Part shown: piece after piece, positions 22,044 through 33,520 of the stretch
How the letters are laid out: every line of letters begins with the position of its first letter
Numbering within the stretch: position 1 is the first letter of the stretch
Assembly (NCBI RefSeq): GCF_018320785.1
Contig: NC_054886.1
Coordinates: 3,409,207 to 3,473,206, forward strand
Source: Cheilinus undulatus
Lineage: Eukaryota > Chordata > Actinopteri > Labriformes > Labridae
Reading direction: 5' to 3'
Length of the DNA: 64,000 bases
The notes under the pieces: generated by a model
The model's input: the letters and a program-made list of their open reading frames with translations, nothing else
What the model was told of the DNA's origin: nothing
The model's database searches: none
Translations under genes and position numbers: made by a program

Positions 22044-24539
22044 TTACTCCCCCCCATCTTCCTCCTCACTCACATGTTGCTTTGCAGTCCAGGACTTCAC
22101 TACCCTTCGCATGAACTCCAAGAGAGTCTTACACTCCCGTGGGTTTCTGGCCCTGTAGAGGACAAAGGCGTTAAACATACATATTTGAAAGAGATAGGCT
22201 ACAAACTTCTTGGACCAGTTGAAGGACTTTCGGATAAAAGGGTAGTACGCGATGTTCTGGTCTAACTTATCCACCCCATTCATGGAGGAGTTGTACGCAA
22301 CAACACATTCTGGCTTTAGCAGAGAAACCTTTTCTTTATTACCCCTCTGCCACACATCCACCCTCTGCATCCTGTCTTGGTGGCAGGTTGTCACCATCTT
22401 CACCAACTGTTTGTCCCGCCCTGCTACTACCATCACCCTTTTATTGTGCCGCACAACTTCCCCCCCCTCCCAGGTCAGTCTTTGTCACCTCCCTGATGAT
22501 CTTAGGTTCCCCCTATTCTTCCTCAGTGTTCCACAGACATTGGTCTGTACTCTCAGGAGACGCTCACACAGTTCTATGGAATTGTAGAAATTATCCATAT
22601 ACAATGTATAACCATGACCTGGAAGACGATCAAGGAGAGTGAAAACTATCTCTGGCAGAGTACTAGTTTCCCCGACATAAGGCCGCATATTGAAGCAGTA
22701 CCCTGTGGCAGAGTCGCACAATGTATAGGATTTTATCCCATATTTCACGGGCTTTTGTGGGTTGTACACCCTGAAAGACAGGCGCCCCCGCCACAGCATC
22801 ATACCCTCATCTATGCAAATGTTTTGCCCTGGCTGATACATTTACTTGAACTTTTCCACAACTTAATCTAACACTGGGCGGACTTTGCACATTCTATCAG
22901 TCCCATCCTGTGAAGAATTATTGTTGAAATGAAGGAGCCTCCATATAAGTTGAAATCTATTTCTTGACATAGTGCGGCTGAAATAGGGCGTTGCATCTAC
23001 CTCATCTACACTCCAGTATAGTTCAAGGTTTGGCTTTTTGACATATCCAGTGAGAAAACTGAGTCCAAAGAAGGTTTTCAGTTCTGGGACTGACACTGGT
23101 TTCCACGCATTACTTCTACTAAATGGTAGGCTGTCAGGGTGTGCTTGAATATACTGACTTGCGTACAGGTTGGTCTGTTCCACAATAAGGTGGAGCAGCT
23201 CATCAGTCAGGAAGAGCTCCAGGAAGTCAGCTGGCAGGTCGGAATCCAGCTCCGCGGCAGCGTTCTGGGGTCCAGGGGCTGCAGTGAAGGGGACTTTATT
23301 TGGTTGCCAGTCGCCCTCATGCCAGCCAGAATCTGCAGCTGGGGGCAGCTTGCCACCTCCTTGCCCATGACCACTGCTCAGTGCACCACCTGTAAATTAT
23401 AGAAATATATACAATTACCGTAAAAATACATTTTTATTTCTGCGGTGTTTTGTGGAGAAAAATACTTTTTTTTTTACCTTTCTTCTTCGTACTGCCAACA
23501 GGAGTGGGTGTGGGATCTCTGCTCGATGCACAACCTGTAAATTGTAAATTCCCACATCAGTACTGGCAAAAGATATAATAGATGAAGTGGTGTTAATTTT
23601 GACAGCAATTTTTGATTTTAGTCTTTGTTTTAGTCTTTAGATTAAATGCCTTCAAGCCTGTCAAAGTTTAGTCATTTCTAACCTTTATAGTTTTAGTCGA
23701 CAAAAACATATCCTTTTAGTCTAGTTTTAGTCCATAAAAAGTTCTCACATTTTAGTCCAAGCATTTATTCTCTTGTCTAAATCTGGTACCAAATCATGGT
23801 AGTGTGTTATCTGCACTCTGCCAAACCTGGGGTCCCTGCTCTCTACAGCTGAGAGATATTAGAGCTACAGATGATAACATCTTGACAGATTTACCCAGAG
23901 TGGAGAAATATCATGGATTTTGAATGTCTGATGAAAATTAAACTACATTTTAGTCATTTTTAGTCATCTTGACAAAAACTAAAGTTACTTTTAGTCTGTT
24001 TAAGTCATCAAAGATCATTTTGGGTTAGTTAGAGTCTAGTTTTAGTCACAGAAAAAAAGGGACTGGGGGGGGGGGGTCAAAGCGATCAAAGATGGCTTCT
24101 TACCTACTTTGTGTATTTCTGGCACGTCTGTGGACGAGGCTCTGCTGCTCGCGGTGGATCCAGACGGCAACCACTCATCTGACGAATCCGGGTCAGGTTC
24201 GCTGAATTCATCTGACCCGGAATCGTTGGCTGGGCTGGGCTGTGGTGAAGCAGAAAGGCACCGTGAGCTTCGCCGAGCTTCCCCGCTCGGTCCGGGTTGT
24301 TTGTCGGTGTGTTTTTTAGATGGCGTCCGTTGTCTCCGTAGCTTCACTTGCAGCTCTTCTCCGTGTTCTCCGCCGTCTTTTCTCACGATCGCGACTCTCT
24401 TGCTAGACAAACTACCACGGTGACACATGTACTGTTCGAGTGTGAGCTGCCTATACTTGTCCGATTTCAAACATTGCGCCATTTTTCTGTTGATCCTCTC
24501 CGTCTGTCCAACGGCCCCTTCCGCATTTACAATCCTCAC
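22044..24539 (-). pseudogene. piggyBac transposase, spliced and broken
   Basis: Three exons join in phase on the minus strand: exon 1 to 24104 (donor GTAAGA), exon 2 23534-23478, exon 3 from 23389 (acceptor TTACAG). The N-terminal part is Ser/Asp-rich (ANDSGSDEFSEPDPDSSDEW), as in piggyBac proteins. Exon 3 holds the catalytic motifs ICIDEGMM, LYMDNFYNS and YNSSMNGVDKLDQ, giving the three expected aspartates. Two in-frame stops (near 22863 and 22842) and a pair of compensating frameshifts (near 22508 and 22460) break it. No C-terminal cysteine-rich domain is seen. A PGBD4-like transposon protein is the nearest description. The start codon is uncertain. Confidence 0.88.
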
Positions 24540-24684
24540 CGTCCTCTTGATACTCTTTCCAATATTCTCCTTCTTTCCAATCCTCTGTCTTCTCTCTGTC
24601 TTCTCTGTTTTTTCTCATTTTTAATGCAGATACGAGGATGATTCTTACACACAGGGTCCACCAGACTGCCTCCAAGCCCGCCCT

Positions 24685-24736
24685 GTTGAAAAACCTAATT
24701 GACATCGATAGATGTCATTGGCAGCCAATGAGTTAA
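24685..24736 (-). repeat. Probable piggyBac terminal region at a TTAA site
   Basis: TTAA at 24733-24736 is the canonical piggyBac target. Just inside lies an inverted repeat TGACATCTATCGATGTCA (24701-24718), a hairpin of a kind found in piggyBac ends. It lies on the N-terminal side of the transposase. The opposite end was not found, so the boundary is tentative. Confidence 0.5.
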
Positions 24737-25655
24737 GAGGAGGTGGTGATTGCGGTGATTGCGTGCAGCTGTGAGAGTGCGGTGCAGGGGAGGTGCCCAA
24801 TCTCTGTGACGACACAAGCAAGAACACCAAGCAGGAAACAGACATCCGGAATATTTTCAAAATAAAACTGAAGAGGCTGTACTGAGTTAAATGGAATAAG
24901 TTTGACATATCTAGTAGTAACAACTGAAACTCTAATCCAGGTAATTATGAGTATCCATCAGGACTCGGGATCAGCAGATATATTAAAATATATTAAAAAT
25001 CAGATCAGGTTTCATTATTTGAGATATTTCATTTTGTACTGCAAAAAAACACAAAAAGTGGATTATTTTCCATATAATAAATAGTAGAAAAGTGGGGCTT
25101 TGGGGGTGTTGAGAGTCTTGGATGGGTCAAAGATTAACAACAGAATTGATGTGATTGCGTTAATATTTTTTATGTAGTGTCAGAAATACCCTCTGGACAC
25201 CTTCGAGGCAAAAATGACCCCATTGACTTCCATTAAAACCAGGTTTTTTAATCTCACTGTCATTGCAGTATAAAATCATGCATTCTCTAGTGTCAACATT
25301 TCAATGTGAAGAAGTCTAGTGAAATTTGACATTTTTACAGTTTTCCACCAGATTCAACCATTTACTCATTGTAGGACCATGCACCAAATTCTTGTATTTT
25401 TGCCTGTTATATTATGGAGAGGTTTTATGTGTGTGTGAGAGAGTGTGTGTGAATCTGTAAGCATGCACTGGGGCATCTTTTAAAGGATGTGTTTCATGTG
25501 TCATTGAAGAGGTGAGTGAGTAAAAACATGGCCTCCTGCCTTTGCTGTAGTCCAAACAACAACAAGAACAGTTGTTTCAGGTGTGTAGATGCACCTGGCT
25601 GCTTCCCTAACAGGGAGTGGAGATGAGACATGGGATGGAGACCAGACTTGCTCCT
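24737..25655. other. No recognised feature
   Basis: About 900 bp with no supported gene; GT-rich around 25425-25455. Some of it may be old transposon, but I see no termini. Confidence 0.45.
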
Positions 25656-25659
25656 TTCT

Positions 25660-26235
25660 AGCAGGGGTGGATCTATGGGCAGGCCTGAGTGTGCACAGGC
25701 CCGCCCACATTGACAGCTGGCCCACCCAATCAGATGCATGGAAATTCTATGATTGAATAAATCAAAGAAAGAATAAATGACAATTAATTTAATGCTCTTG
25801 GAGAAATGTAAAATGTCTACAGTCTGAACTAAAAATCAATAATATTCAGAACTTCCTCCATTACTATCACACATGACTGACGTTCCGCAAGGTCAGAGTT
25901 CACGCTCTCGGTGTGGCGCACAGTAAGCTAGCAGCCAGAGGGGCGATGGCTAAACAGCTATCTTTAAGCCACGTTAAAAAAACAACGTCTGGAGAATGAC
26001 ATTTCTTTGGACCAGGCCGTGCCTAAGGAGATTATGCAAGATTATGCAAGATGAAACATTTGGAAATAATGGAGAAGCCTCTACATCCAGTTTGGCTAAC
26101 GGCAACACGCAGGAGCCCACGCTCCTACAACGTCTGGCCTTGGCGGGCACATCCTCGCCACCAACTGACCTATCTGCCCTGGAAGAATGCTCAGCCAAAG
26201 CTGGCATTTCCAACTACTGTTTCTGATTCAGGCTT
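25660..26235 (+). mobile_element. Possible 5' end of a hAT-like transposon
   Basis: AGGGGTGGATCTATGGGCAG near 25663 has the look of a hAT terminal sequence followed by a GC-rich inverted stretch. Downstream (about 25946-26225) is a short coding-like remnant (GEASTSSLANGNTQEPTLLQ). No catalytic region is present. The assignment rests mostly on the terminal style and is weak. Confidence 0.35.
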
Positions 26236-26579
26236 TGCTTTGTGTTCTTAAAATCAGGTCCAGGTAAACGTCAGGAAACTTGATTTGTGGCCAAATATCA
26301 ATATCCATAGACCTGGAAGCAGTTTGGATCTCCGTCGAGTCCAAATATTTCAGATCTAAGTAGATATTAGTACGTTTTCCCCCTGTTTTCGCTGCTCCTC
26401 ACAGAGCAGACTTCTGGGATTTCATGCCAAGGCCATCTCTGCATTCATATATCGATCAACCAATAGGCGAACAGTTCAACCCAGGACACACTTAGGACCG
26501 CCCCCTCATTTGAATAACATTTCTTGCTGTATTTCATGCTGACAGGTTCTGCAGCATGAAATAAATAAATGTGAGAGCA

Positions 26580-26950
26580 TAGCACTTTATTTATTGATTG
26601 ACATTTACTTCTATTTATATATTTATTTTTGTATTTATTTCTACTTTTATTTATTTCTATTATATTTTGAGTGTTATTCTTTATATTTGTATATATTTTT
26701 ACTTTTATTTATTTATGTATATATTTTTTTATTTTTTTATTTATTTCCATTTATTTATATTTTTTGTATTTAATTTTTGAGTCTTATTTTTTATATTTCT
26801 ATTTATTTTTACTTGTATTTATTTTTGTATTTATTTCCATTTTATTTATTTTATTTATTATTTTATTTAATTTTTGAATTTAATTAAAAAAAAATTTTAT
26901 TCTTGTTTTTATTTTTACTTTTATTTATGTATTTATTTATTTTTAATTTT
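26580..26950. repeat. TTTA-rich low-complexity tract
   Basis: About 370 bp of TTTATTT and TATTTT variants with almost no G or C. Open frames across it are artefacts of the missing stops. Confidence 0.9.
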
Positions 26951-27039
26951 GGCAGGTTTGGTCCTCCATACACTGCAGCTCTCACTGACTTAACTTAGTG
27001 CTTTGTGCTGCTGCTAAAGCGTCCAGACATGGAGCACTT

Positions 27040-27609
27040 TTTTGACATTTTAAATCAGTGACACAGCTTCTTCACCGGTGCTCAGCGACTCTCTGTTTGG
27101 TGGAGATACAAAAGGAGATGCATCCCAGCCGTCAGGTGATGGAGCTGGAGCGCTCCTGTAATACCGGATGGAGTTTAAAGTCGGGATCAGTGCATGAGGT
27201 ATTACTGTTGTTTGATGTGATACTGGAAACTCTGGCTGGATTTTCTGAAACCAGTGGACAAACTAAAATAGAGGCAGAGCTGCTGTTGCAACACATACAA
27301 ACAAAAAAGTTTGTTTTCATTCTTGTTACATTTTCCAAACTGTTTGAAAGCAGTGATTGTGTTACAGTCTGTATATCATTGATCCAAACGCTGAAAGCCA
27401 CATATGCAACTTTCAGGGATGATTCAGGAGGTGACTTTTCCGACATGCTCAGACTGACAGAGGAAATGATGGAAAAGCCCGAGACAAATAAATGGGCTGT
27501 TGTTGCTTCATGTCAGCGTAAGCTGCCTTCAGAGTTTCACGAGTACGTTGTCACCTCAACACCGGGAAAAAATTGGGCCATCAAGAGCAACGAGGATTTA
27601 AGGAAGTAA
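27040..27609 (+). pseudogene. hAT transposase fragment, ZMYM1-like central region
   Basis: The open stretch from about 27058 carries MELERSCNTGWSLKSGSV, the LERSCNTRWSS-type motif of hAT transposases found in fish as zinc finger MYM-type 1-like proteins, followed by a helical region typical of that family (FVFILVTFSKLFESSD, IQTLKATYATFRDD). It ends at a TAA after NEDLRK. The N-terminal zinc finger, the catalytic first half and the dimerisation region are missing here. A C-terminal fragment of the same kind of protein lies at 31180. Function is lost. Confidence 0.72.
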
Positions 27610-27884
27610 TGTACATGCAGCTGTCACTGCCGCCTGCAGTTGGTATATTATTGTTCTCACTGCTGTGCCTACATGAGAGACACTCTATTTATTACTCTTC
27701 GAGAGACTGCAGTTACCAGACACTGTGTGTCTAGATATTAATTTGTGCACTCTACTGGTCATCGTGTGCCCAGACCCTACATTTTAGTACTATTTTAGCA
27801 TCTTATCTTATTTTATTTTATTTTACTTAGCAATGAATTGCGTGTAATTATTGCTCAGTAGTATTTTTTTTTCCTTTTTCTTTT

Positions 27885-27975
27885 TTTAAATATATATATG
27901 TATATATGTGTATATGTATGTATGTATGTATGTATTTATGTGTGTGTATGTATGTATATATATATATATATAAGG
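27885..27975. repeat. TATG/TA microsatellite
   Basis: TATA, TGTA and TATG repeats over about 90 bp. Confidence 0.85.
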
Positions 27976-28939
27976 TTCTGATTAGAGAAATAACAAATGT
28001 CATGCTTTCTGTTTAACACTATGAATTTTGTCTTAATCTTTAAGAGCATGTGTACATGTGTTTATGTGTTGTCAACTTAACTCAATAAACAGTTGTTCAC
28101 AAAAAAAGTAATATTTATTGTGTGCATGTTATATGTTTGTACAGTAACTTCATGTCTTATTGTGTTTTTTGTGCTTCTCGCTGCAACCCAGTTTGCCCAC
28201 TGGGACACTGATAAAATTGAACTTGAACTTGAGAGCCCTGTGCAGCTGTATTGTTGACAGACAGATGACAGAGTTAAACTGCAAGTTTGAAGAGGACACA
28301 TATGCAATGGCGGAGCTAGACTTTTATCCTTGGGGGGGCCAGAGGGTGGCCAAGGCTATTTCAGGGGGTCCACAGACTATGACAATGAACATGTTTCTCA
28401 AACAATCAATAGCAATCAGAGTCTCTAAATGTTGAAATATGTTTAAGTACATATTAAGCACAGAAAATGAGATTTGTGTATGTCATTAGCAGTTAGTAAC
28501 TTAAAACCCTCACAGAGCTACAAATTTTAATTACTATTTACTTGTTTAAATGTAAAAAAAAAAGGAAGAGAAAAAAAACAAGTGAGTGCCTTTTCTTCTA
28601 TTTAAATTTAATCCAGTTTTCACATGAAAATACATAAACTCAAAGAATTTTATGCCATCAGCTTTAAAGTTTTCAAAAGCCTCAGCTGTTTGAATTAAAT
28701 GAATCCCAAATAATCAGACATTAGAGAAATTGACAATTAATATCTAAACATTACAGTGACAGTACACTTCTGAAATGTGTGAGTAGTTTTATGTTGTAGG
28801 TGAGCTTTCATGTGAATATAACAACCATTTACATTTCTAATGATCCTGTCATGATTTCTTAAACTGTACCAAAATAATTCCTGACCTCCAAACCCATTCC
28901 TGAGAGTCCTGAGGTCACAACAATTTAAGTGGGTTTTAC

Positions 28940-30560
28940 CTTCGAATGAAGAAGAAAGTCCTTTCATGAACAGAGGATAGTTCAGACACATATCAGTCCA
29001 TTCAAACATCCAGCAGGTACGTACAGGGCAGTTCATCCAGGTGAGCCTCCCTACACTCCCATCCAAGGTTACCTCTACCTTTTCATTATCAGTGTGATTC
29101 TAAGAGAAAGAAACAGAGAAGAGGACAGAGACACATTCAGTTAGACATTAGATTTTCAAATAAGATCATTTTTAACTGTTTAGAATGAAAAATATCACAT
29201 AAAATGTAAATGTCCATATACACAGTTATTAAAAAATAAAAATGACAACATGTATGTACTTGCATCCTGCAGAATTTCCACCAAATTCAGTTACTTACCA
29301 AGTACGTCTTTAAAAATGCAAAATCTTCTTCCTCCAAAGACAGATGACAGTCCTCATAGAAAAGACCCTGATGGCTCGGTTCTGGGAGATAGTAGACAAA
29401 GATAAAAAACACATAGTTTTACAAGGATACTTTGTTTATCTAATACACTTCAGAACCTTTCCACATTTTTAATTCCAAGGGATTACAGGAATTAGACAAG
29501 AAGATGACATATAAATAAAGGTGAGAGGGAGAAAAAGCATGAGGCTGAGTGGAAATGGATGGAGAGGAAATGTGAAAAAGCAGCACAGGCTGAGATGACA
29601 GGAGAAATAGAGAACGATGCAGGCTATGAGAGGAAATGTGGAGATTTAAGCAGAAAGAGAGAAAAAAGTAAAAGACAAGAGTAAATAGCATAAATCAATG
29701 ATAAGGAAAAGAGTAGAATAAATGATGATCAGTAAATAATGGGAAAAGAGGAGGATCTGCTCACCTCTGTGTGATGTTAAAGCTCAGCCAGCAGCAGGCA
29801 GGTGAGACAGGTGAGGAGGACACCAGACTCAGGTTTTTATCCCATGTTTCATCCGCACCTCTCTGATGGACCAGTAAATAACCATAAAACACACACCTTA
29901 GACATGATGCTAGAACAAGAAGTAAATTATTTCTCTGTATTTCAAATTCAATACTTATTTCGGCGTTCATTCAGAGGATAAATGTAGGGTTAAATCTATA
30001 ACTATAGCAGCTCCAATCCTCTCTGGTTATCAGAGTAAAGTGCTGGTGGAGTCTCACTAAAAAGTATGACAACAGATAGAACACCTGTATGGATTTAGCC
30101 CCCTTTTAAAGCTTTATTTTATCGTTAAATTGAATCAATAACTACCTTTCATCACAGCGTGGTCACTAACGTTAACTTAACGGTACTCACCAGACTCTTC
30201 CTGCCGCGGTAAAGCGTCCTCCTGACGGTACTTTTCACTCCGTGGAGCCCGGGCTGTTCACCGGGCCACGGCAAGTTTCTCCCCCGCAGCTGCGACTTCT
30301 CGCTGGGGTCCAGCTGTGGCGGTGTCCGCTACAACGATGTGAAAGGCACAACCAGCTTTTGGCTGACGGGTGAAAATCTCCGATAAACTGACTCTAGCTG
30401 TCCTCCGGAAAGCCTGCTGATCTGCCCGCCGGCTGGAACTCCTGTACCCCACACCTGTGATACCTGGCGCGGCTTCACCGGGGCGGAGTCCGCTGCATCC
30501 GGGTGGGAGACATCGCGAGCTGCAGGTCGATAACCGGTTGAATCTCCTTGACACTGACTG
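28940..30560 (-). other. Candidate exons of an unidentified spliced gene
   Basis: Four minus-strand segments have good splice borders: a GC-rich first exon ending at 30191 (CTG|GTGAGT), one ending at 29765 (GAG|GTGAGC), one at 29381-29299 (CCCAG| to CTTG|GTAAGT) and one at 29099-28940 (TCTTAG| to GAAG|GTAAAA). The last two join in frame and read GLFYEDCHLSLEEEDFAFL then a Trp/Cys-rich stretch (RLTWMNCPVRTCWMFEWTDM). The earlier exons have no clear open frame and may be untranslated. I do not recognise the protein. It may be a host gene, a decayed gene or a spliced noncoding RNA. Confidence 0.4.
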
Positions 30561-30800
30561 CTACTTAGATTTTACATCTTAAAACTAGACGCTGAAAGAA
30601 AAAAAATCGCTAAATGGTGCGCAGACTGTTGAAAAAGGCCGTCGATTACCGGTAAAATACCCGCTTCCACAGCTCACAGACTCTCCGGTGAAGGAAAAGA
30701 CGACATGGGGTGAAAAAGTCAGACAGTTTGGCTCAAACAGCCTCCCGCTGCTCTCCACTTGACTTCTAAATCTACACATGAAGTAATTCACGAGAAAAGT
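30180..30800. promoter_or_regulatory. CpG-rich island, possible promoter
   Basis: CG dinucleotides and GC content rise sharply against the AT-rich surroundings. The candidate first exon described at 28940-30560 lies within it. No TATA box or defined start was found. Inference from composition only. Confidence 0.45.
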
Positions 30801-31179
30801 CCATTCTTTCGCTCAGAAGAATTCAAGTTTGGCGGGCATCAGCCGAGATTTGTTCAGCAGTGCCGTTATTTTCCCTCGCATCCTCTTCTTCTGTGGCGAT
30901 TCTTCTTCTTAGTAAAGTGTATTACAACTCTTTCTGGTACACAGCGCCAACTACTGTACAGCAGGGACTTAGCAGTCAATAGGTATCACCGATCTCAAAA
31001 TGTAGCTGGCTCCTTTTGACGTGCGGTGCCATGACATGTCAATCATCTGGGGTGGCACCTGGGGGGTCCAATCAGATTTCAGGGGGGTCCAGTGCCACCC
31101 AGGCCCACCCTCTATGGGGTCATGAGAGTATCCTCCGCACTAGCTCCTGTATCTGACTCTTTTGGCGAGAAAGACTTTT

Positions 31180-31545
31180 GAAAGGGTCCGTATGGGGTAA
31201 AAATCCCTGATGCTGAGCATGCAGTATTTATCCAGCATATCAGACAGAAAATGGATCAGGAGAACTTTGCCACGTTAATGTAAGTGCTGGACAGCTGTCC
31301 CGCTGACATTTTTCCCAACATGAATAGTCTGTTAAGGGCCGTCATAACTCTGCCTTCAACATCCTGCAGCGTGGAGAGACTTTTCTCTCCACAAGCAGGA
31401 TCCAAACACTCCTGAGATCATCCATGTTGACTGGGCACCTAAGCTACTTGACACTTTTGTCTTTTGAAAGAGAGCTTATTGACAGATCGGACTATGATGA
31501 CATAATCAACTCAAAGCCCAGGAGACTCCGCCTTGTGTAGCAGCT
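31180..31545 (+). pseudogene. hAT transposase C-terminal dimerisation fragment
   Basis: The plus strand reads ITLPSTSCSVERLFSTSRIQ, the conserved hAT C-terminal dimerisation signature, followed by LTGHLSYLTLLSFERELI and a stop after PRRLRLV. An interrupted frame upstream covers HIRQKMDQENFATL. It is the end of a ZMYM1-like hAT transposase. Whether it belongs to the same insertion as the fragment at 27040 is unclear; 3.5 kb of other sequence lies between. Confidence 0.75.
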
Positions 31546-31667
31546 CTGGTAAGACTGTGTTTTCTTATGCTGGCCCACTGTGGCCTGGATGCTGTTTCTA
31601 AAAGCCTTTAAGTGAAAGGATGTTCTGAATATTAATTATTTAATACTTGTGATTTATCAATATCAAC

Positions 31668-32336
31668 CAGACCCGGTGGCATGGGCGGGCAGTGGGGGGC
31701 CATGCCCGCCCACTGAGTCAGCCGTGCCTGCCCTGGGACTTGAAGCTGTCCATATTTGGGTTTGTTTGTTTTTTTTTCATCAGAGTTGCCATCTTATATT
31801 GTTCCTGTCTCAATTTGTCGATCCTACAATTCAACCAATCCAACCAACGAATGAAGGCAACATGCTAGCCAATTACTAATAAAGGGGGGCGGGTCACTGA
31901 GTTATACTGAGTCATACGTTCATGGCGTTCACCGTCGCTACTGAGCAGTGAGCTGAACATGGATATCCACAATTATTTCAAAAAAATACAAAAGTACCGA
32001 GTACAAGCGATGACACGGACGGGAGCGAGCAGGAAGCAGCGCCATACAGCTTCACTTCTACTGGAAACATAAACACTGAAGTCTACAGCCATACTGGAGT
32101 AAACATTCATGCTAGGAGGGTTAGCTACGGCAGCGAGGGAGCGCAAGGAGCACCGCCAAGCCACTCTACTAAAAGTGGTTAAACCTTTGTCCCCACCCTC
32201 CAAAATGATTTCTCAGTGCTGTAGAAGTGGCCTCAATGCCACTGTCCAGCCTGAAGCAAATAAAATTTAGGTTGAAAAGGTGTGCCCCCCCAAAAATGAA
32301 ATGCCCCCCTCTAATTTGTTACTGCAGCCGGGTCTG
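31668..32336 (+). mobile_element. Internally deleted hAT element
   Basis: The ends are CAGACCCGG and CCGGGTCTG, perfect 9-bp inverted termini. From 31959 a short frame starts MDIHNYFKKIQKY, like the N-terminus of ZMYM1-type hAT transposases, and is lost within about 40 codons. No catalytic region remains. The 8 bp next to each end do not match, so the target duplication is decayed or one flank was rearranged. It abuts L1 coding sequence at 32337. Confidence 0.65.
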
Positions 32337-33022
32337 TCTCTGGGCCGTCCCAGAAGATATGAGTATGGTCGCCAACCATACCACAGTTCCTCCAGCATTT
32401 ATGACTGGGATCGCTTTTGGAGACATAAGTTGTCAACGGTGTTCTGAAGAACCTCACTTTGACCTTCCAGTCGAAGTCTTTCCAGAGTTGGCTTCCAACA
32501 CCTTTATGACATTTATGACAACAAATGTTTTCCCAGGATTCATCATCTATTATTGTATTTAGTTCCAGATCCCATTGCTGTTTGATGTGGAATGTGTTCT
32601 CTGATATGTCCAACATTAGCATCTTGTATATATAAGAGAGATGTTTTTTTGTTGAGGAGTGGTTTTCAAACATGTATGAAGTGTTTTTCTATGGTTGTGG
32701 GTTCTTTCCTAATATTTTCCCAATCAACATTCTTCAGAACATAGTGTCTAATTTGTAAAAACCCATATAAATCTGTTGACGGTAATTGAAACTCCTTCCT
32801 TAGTTGTGAGAAAGATTGAAATATATTCCCATTAAGAAGCTGGTTTATTATAATCAATCCATTCTCTGCCCACCTTTCATTAGCCCCGTCAGACATGGCT
32901 GGTAAAAATTCTACATTCCCAACTATGGGCATGACCCTAGACAGGGCTACAGCTCCTTTAAATTGTTTTTGGATTAAAGTCCAAACCTTTAGAGTGTTTG
33001 ATCCAGAAATTGTCAATTTTGA
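32337..33022 (-). pseudogene. L1-type LINE ORF2 C-terminal part
   Basis: Two minus-strand open stretches give the C-terminal region of an L1-like ORF2: KVWTLIQKQF at its start, then HIKQQWDLELNTIIDDESWE and CHKCWRNCGMVGDHTHIFW, the cysteine/histidine motif of this region. It continues the ORF2 interrupted at about 37338 on the far side of the 4.3 kb repeat. A hAT relic lies at its end. Confidence 0.78.
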
Positions 33023-33024
33023 TT

Positions 33025-33520
33025 AGGGCCCGAGCACAGAGGGTGCAAGGACCCTATTGAAATTGGTCTGGTTCGTCATTATTAGGGCCCGATCACCAAG
33101 GGTGCAAGGACCCTATTGAAATTGGTCTGGTTCGTTGTTAAAAGGTGCCAGAGCACAGAGGGTGCGAGGACCCTATTGAAATTGGTCGGGTTCGTCATCG
33201 TTAGGGCCAGAGCACCGAGGGTGTGAGGACCCTATTGAAATTGGTCGGGTTCGTCATTATTAGGGCCAGAGCACAGAGGGTGTGAGGACCCTATTGAAAT
33301 TGGTAGGGTTCGTCATTGTTAGGGCCCGAGCACCGAGGGTGCGAGGACCCTATTGAAATTGGTTGGGTTCATCATTGTTAGGGCCAGAGAACCAAGGGTG
33401 TGAGGACCCTATTGAAACTAGTCGGGTTCGTCATTGTTAGGGCTAGAGCACAGAGGGTGCGAGGACCCTATTGAAATTAGTCTGGTTCATCATTATTAGG
33501 GCCCGAGCACCGAGGGTGTG
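33025..33520. repeat. 59-bp tandem repeat, about eight copies
   Basis: A unit of about 59 bp starting GGGCCCGAGCACNGAGGGTG and holding GAGGACCCTATTGAAATTGG recurs at 33029, 33088, 33144, 33204, 33263, 33322, 33381, 33440 and 33499. Copies differ at a few positions (for example GGGCCAGAG). It forms the left end of the larger repeat to 37338. Confidence 0.92.

Noticed and set aside
22252-22871. Plus-strand frames opposite the piggyBac transposase
   Set aside because: They are antisense shadows; the minus strand carries the catalytic motifs.
26598-26877. Frames rich in Phe, Tyr and Ile
   Set aside because: Low-complexity TTTA tract; no gene-like composition.
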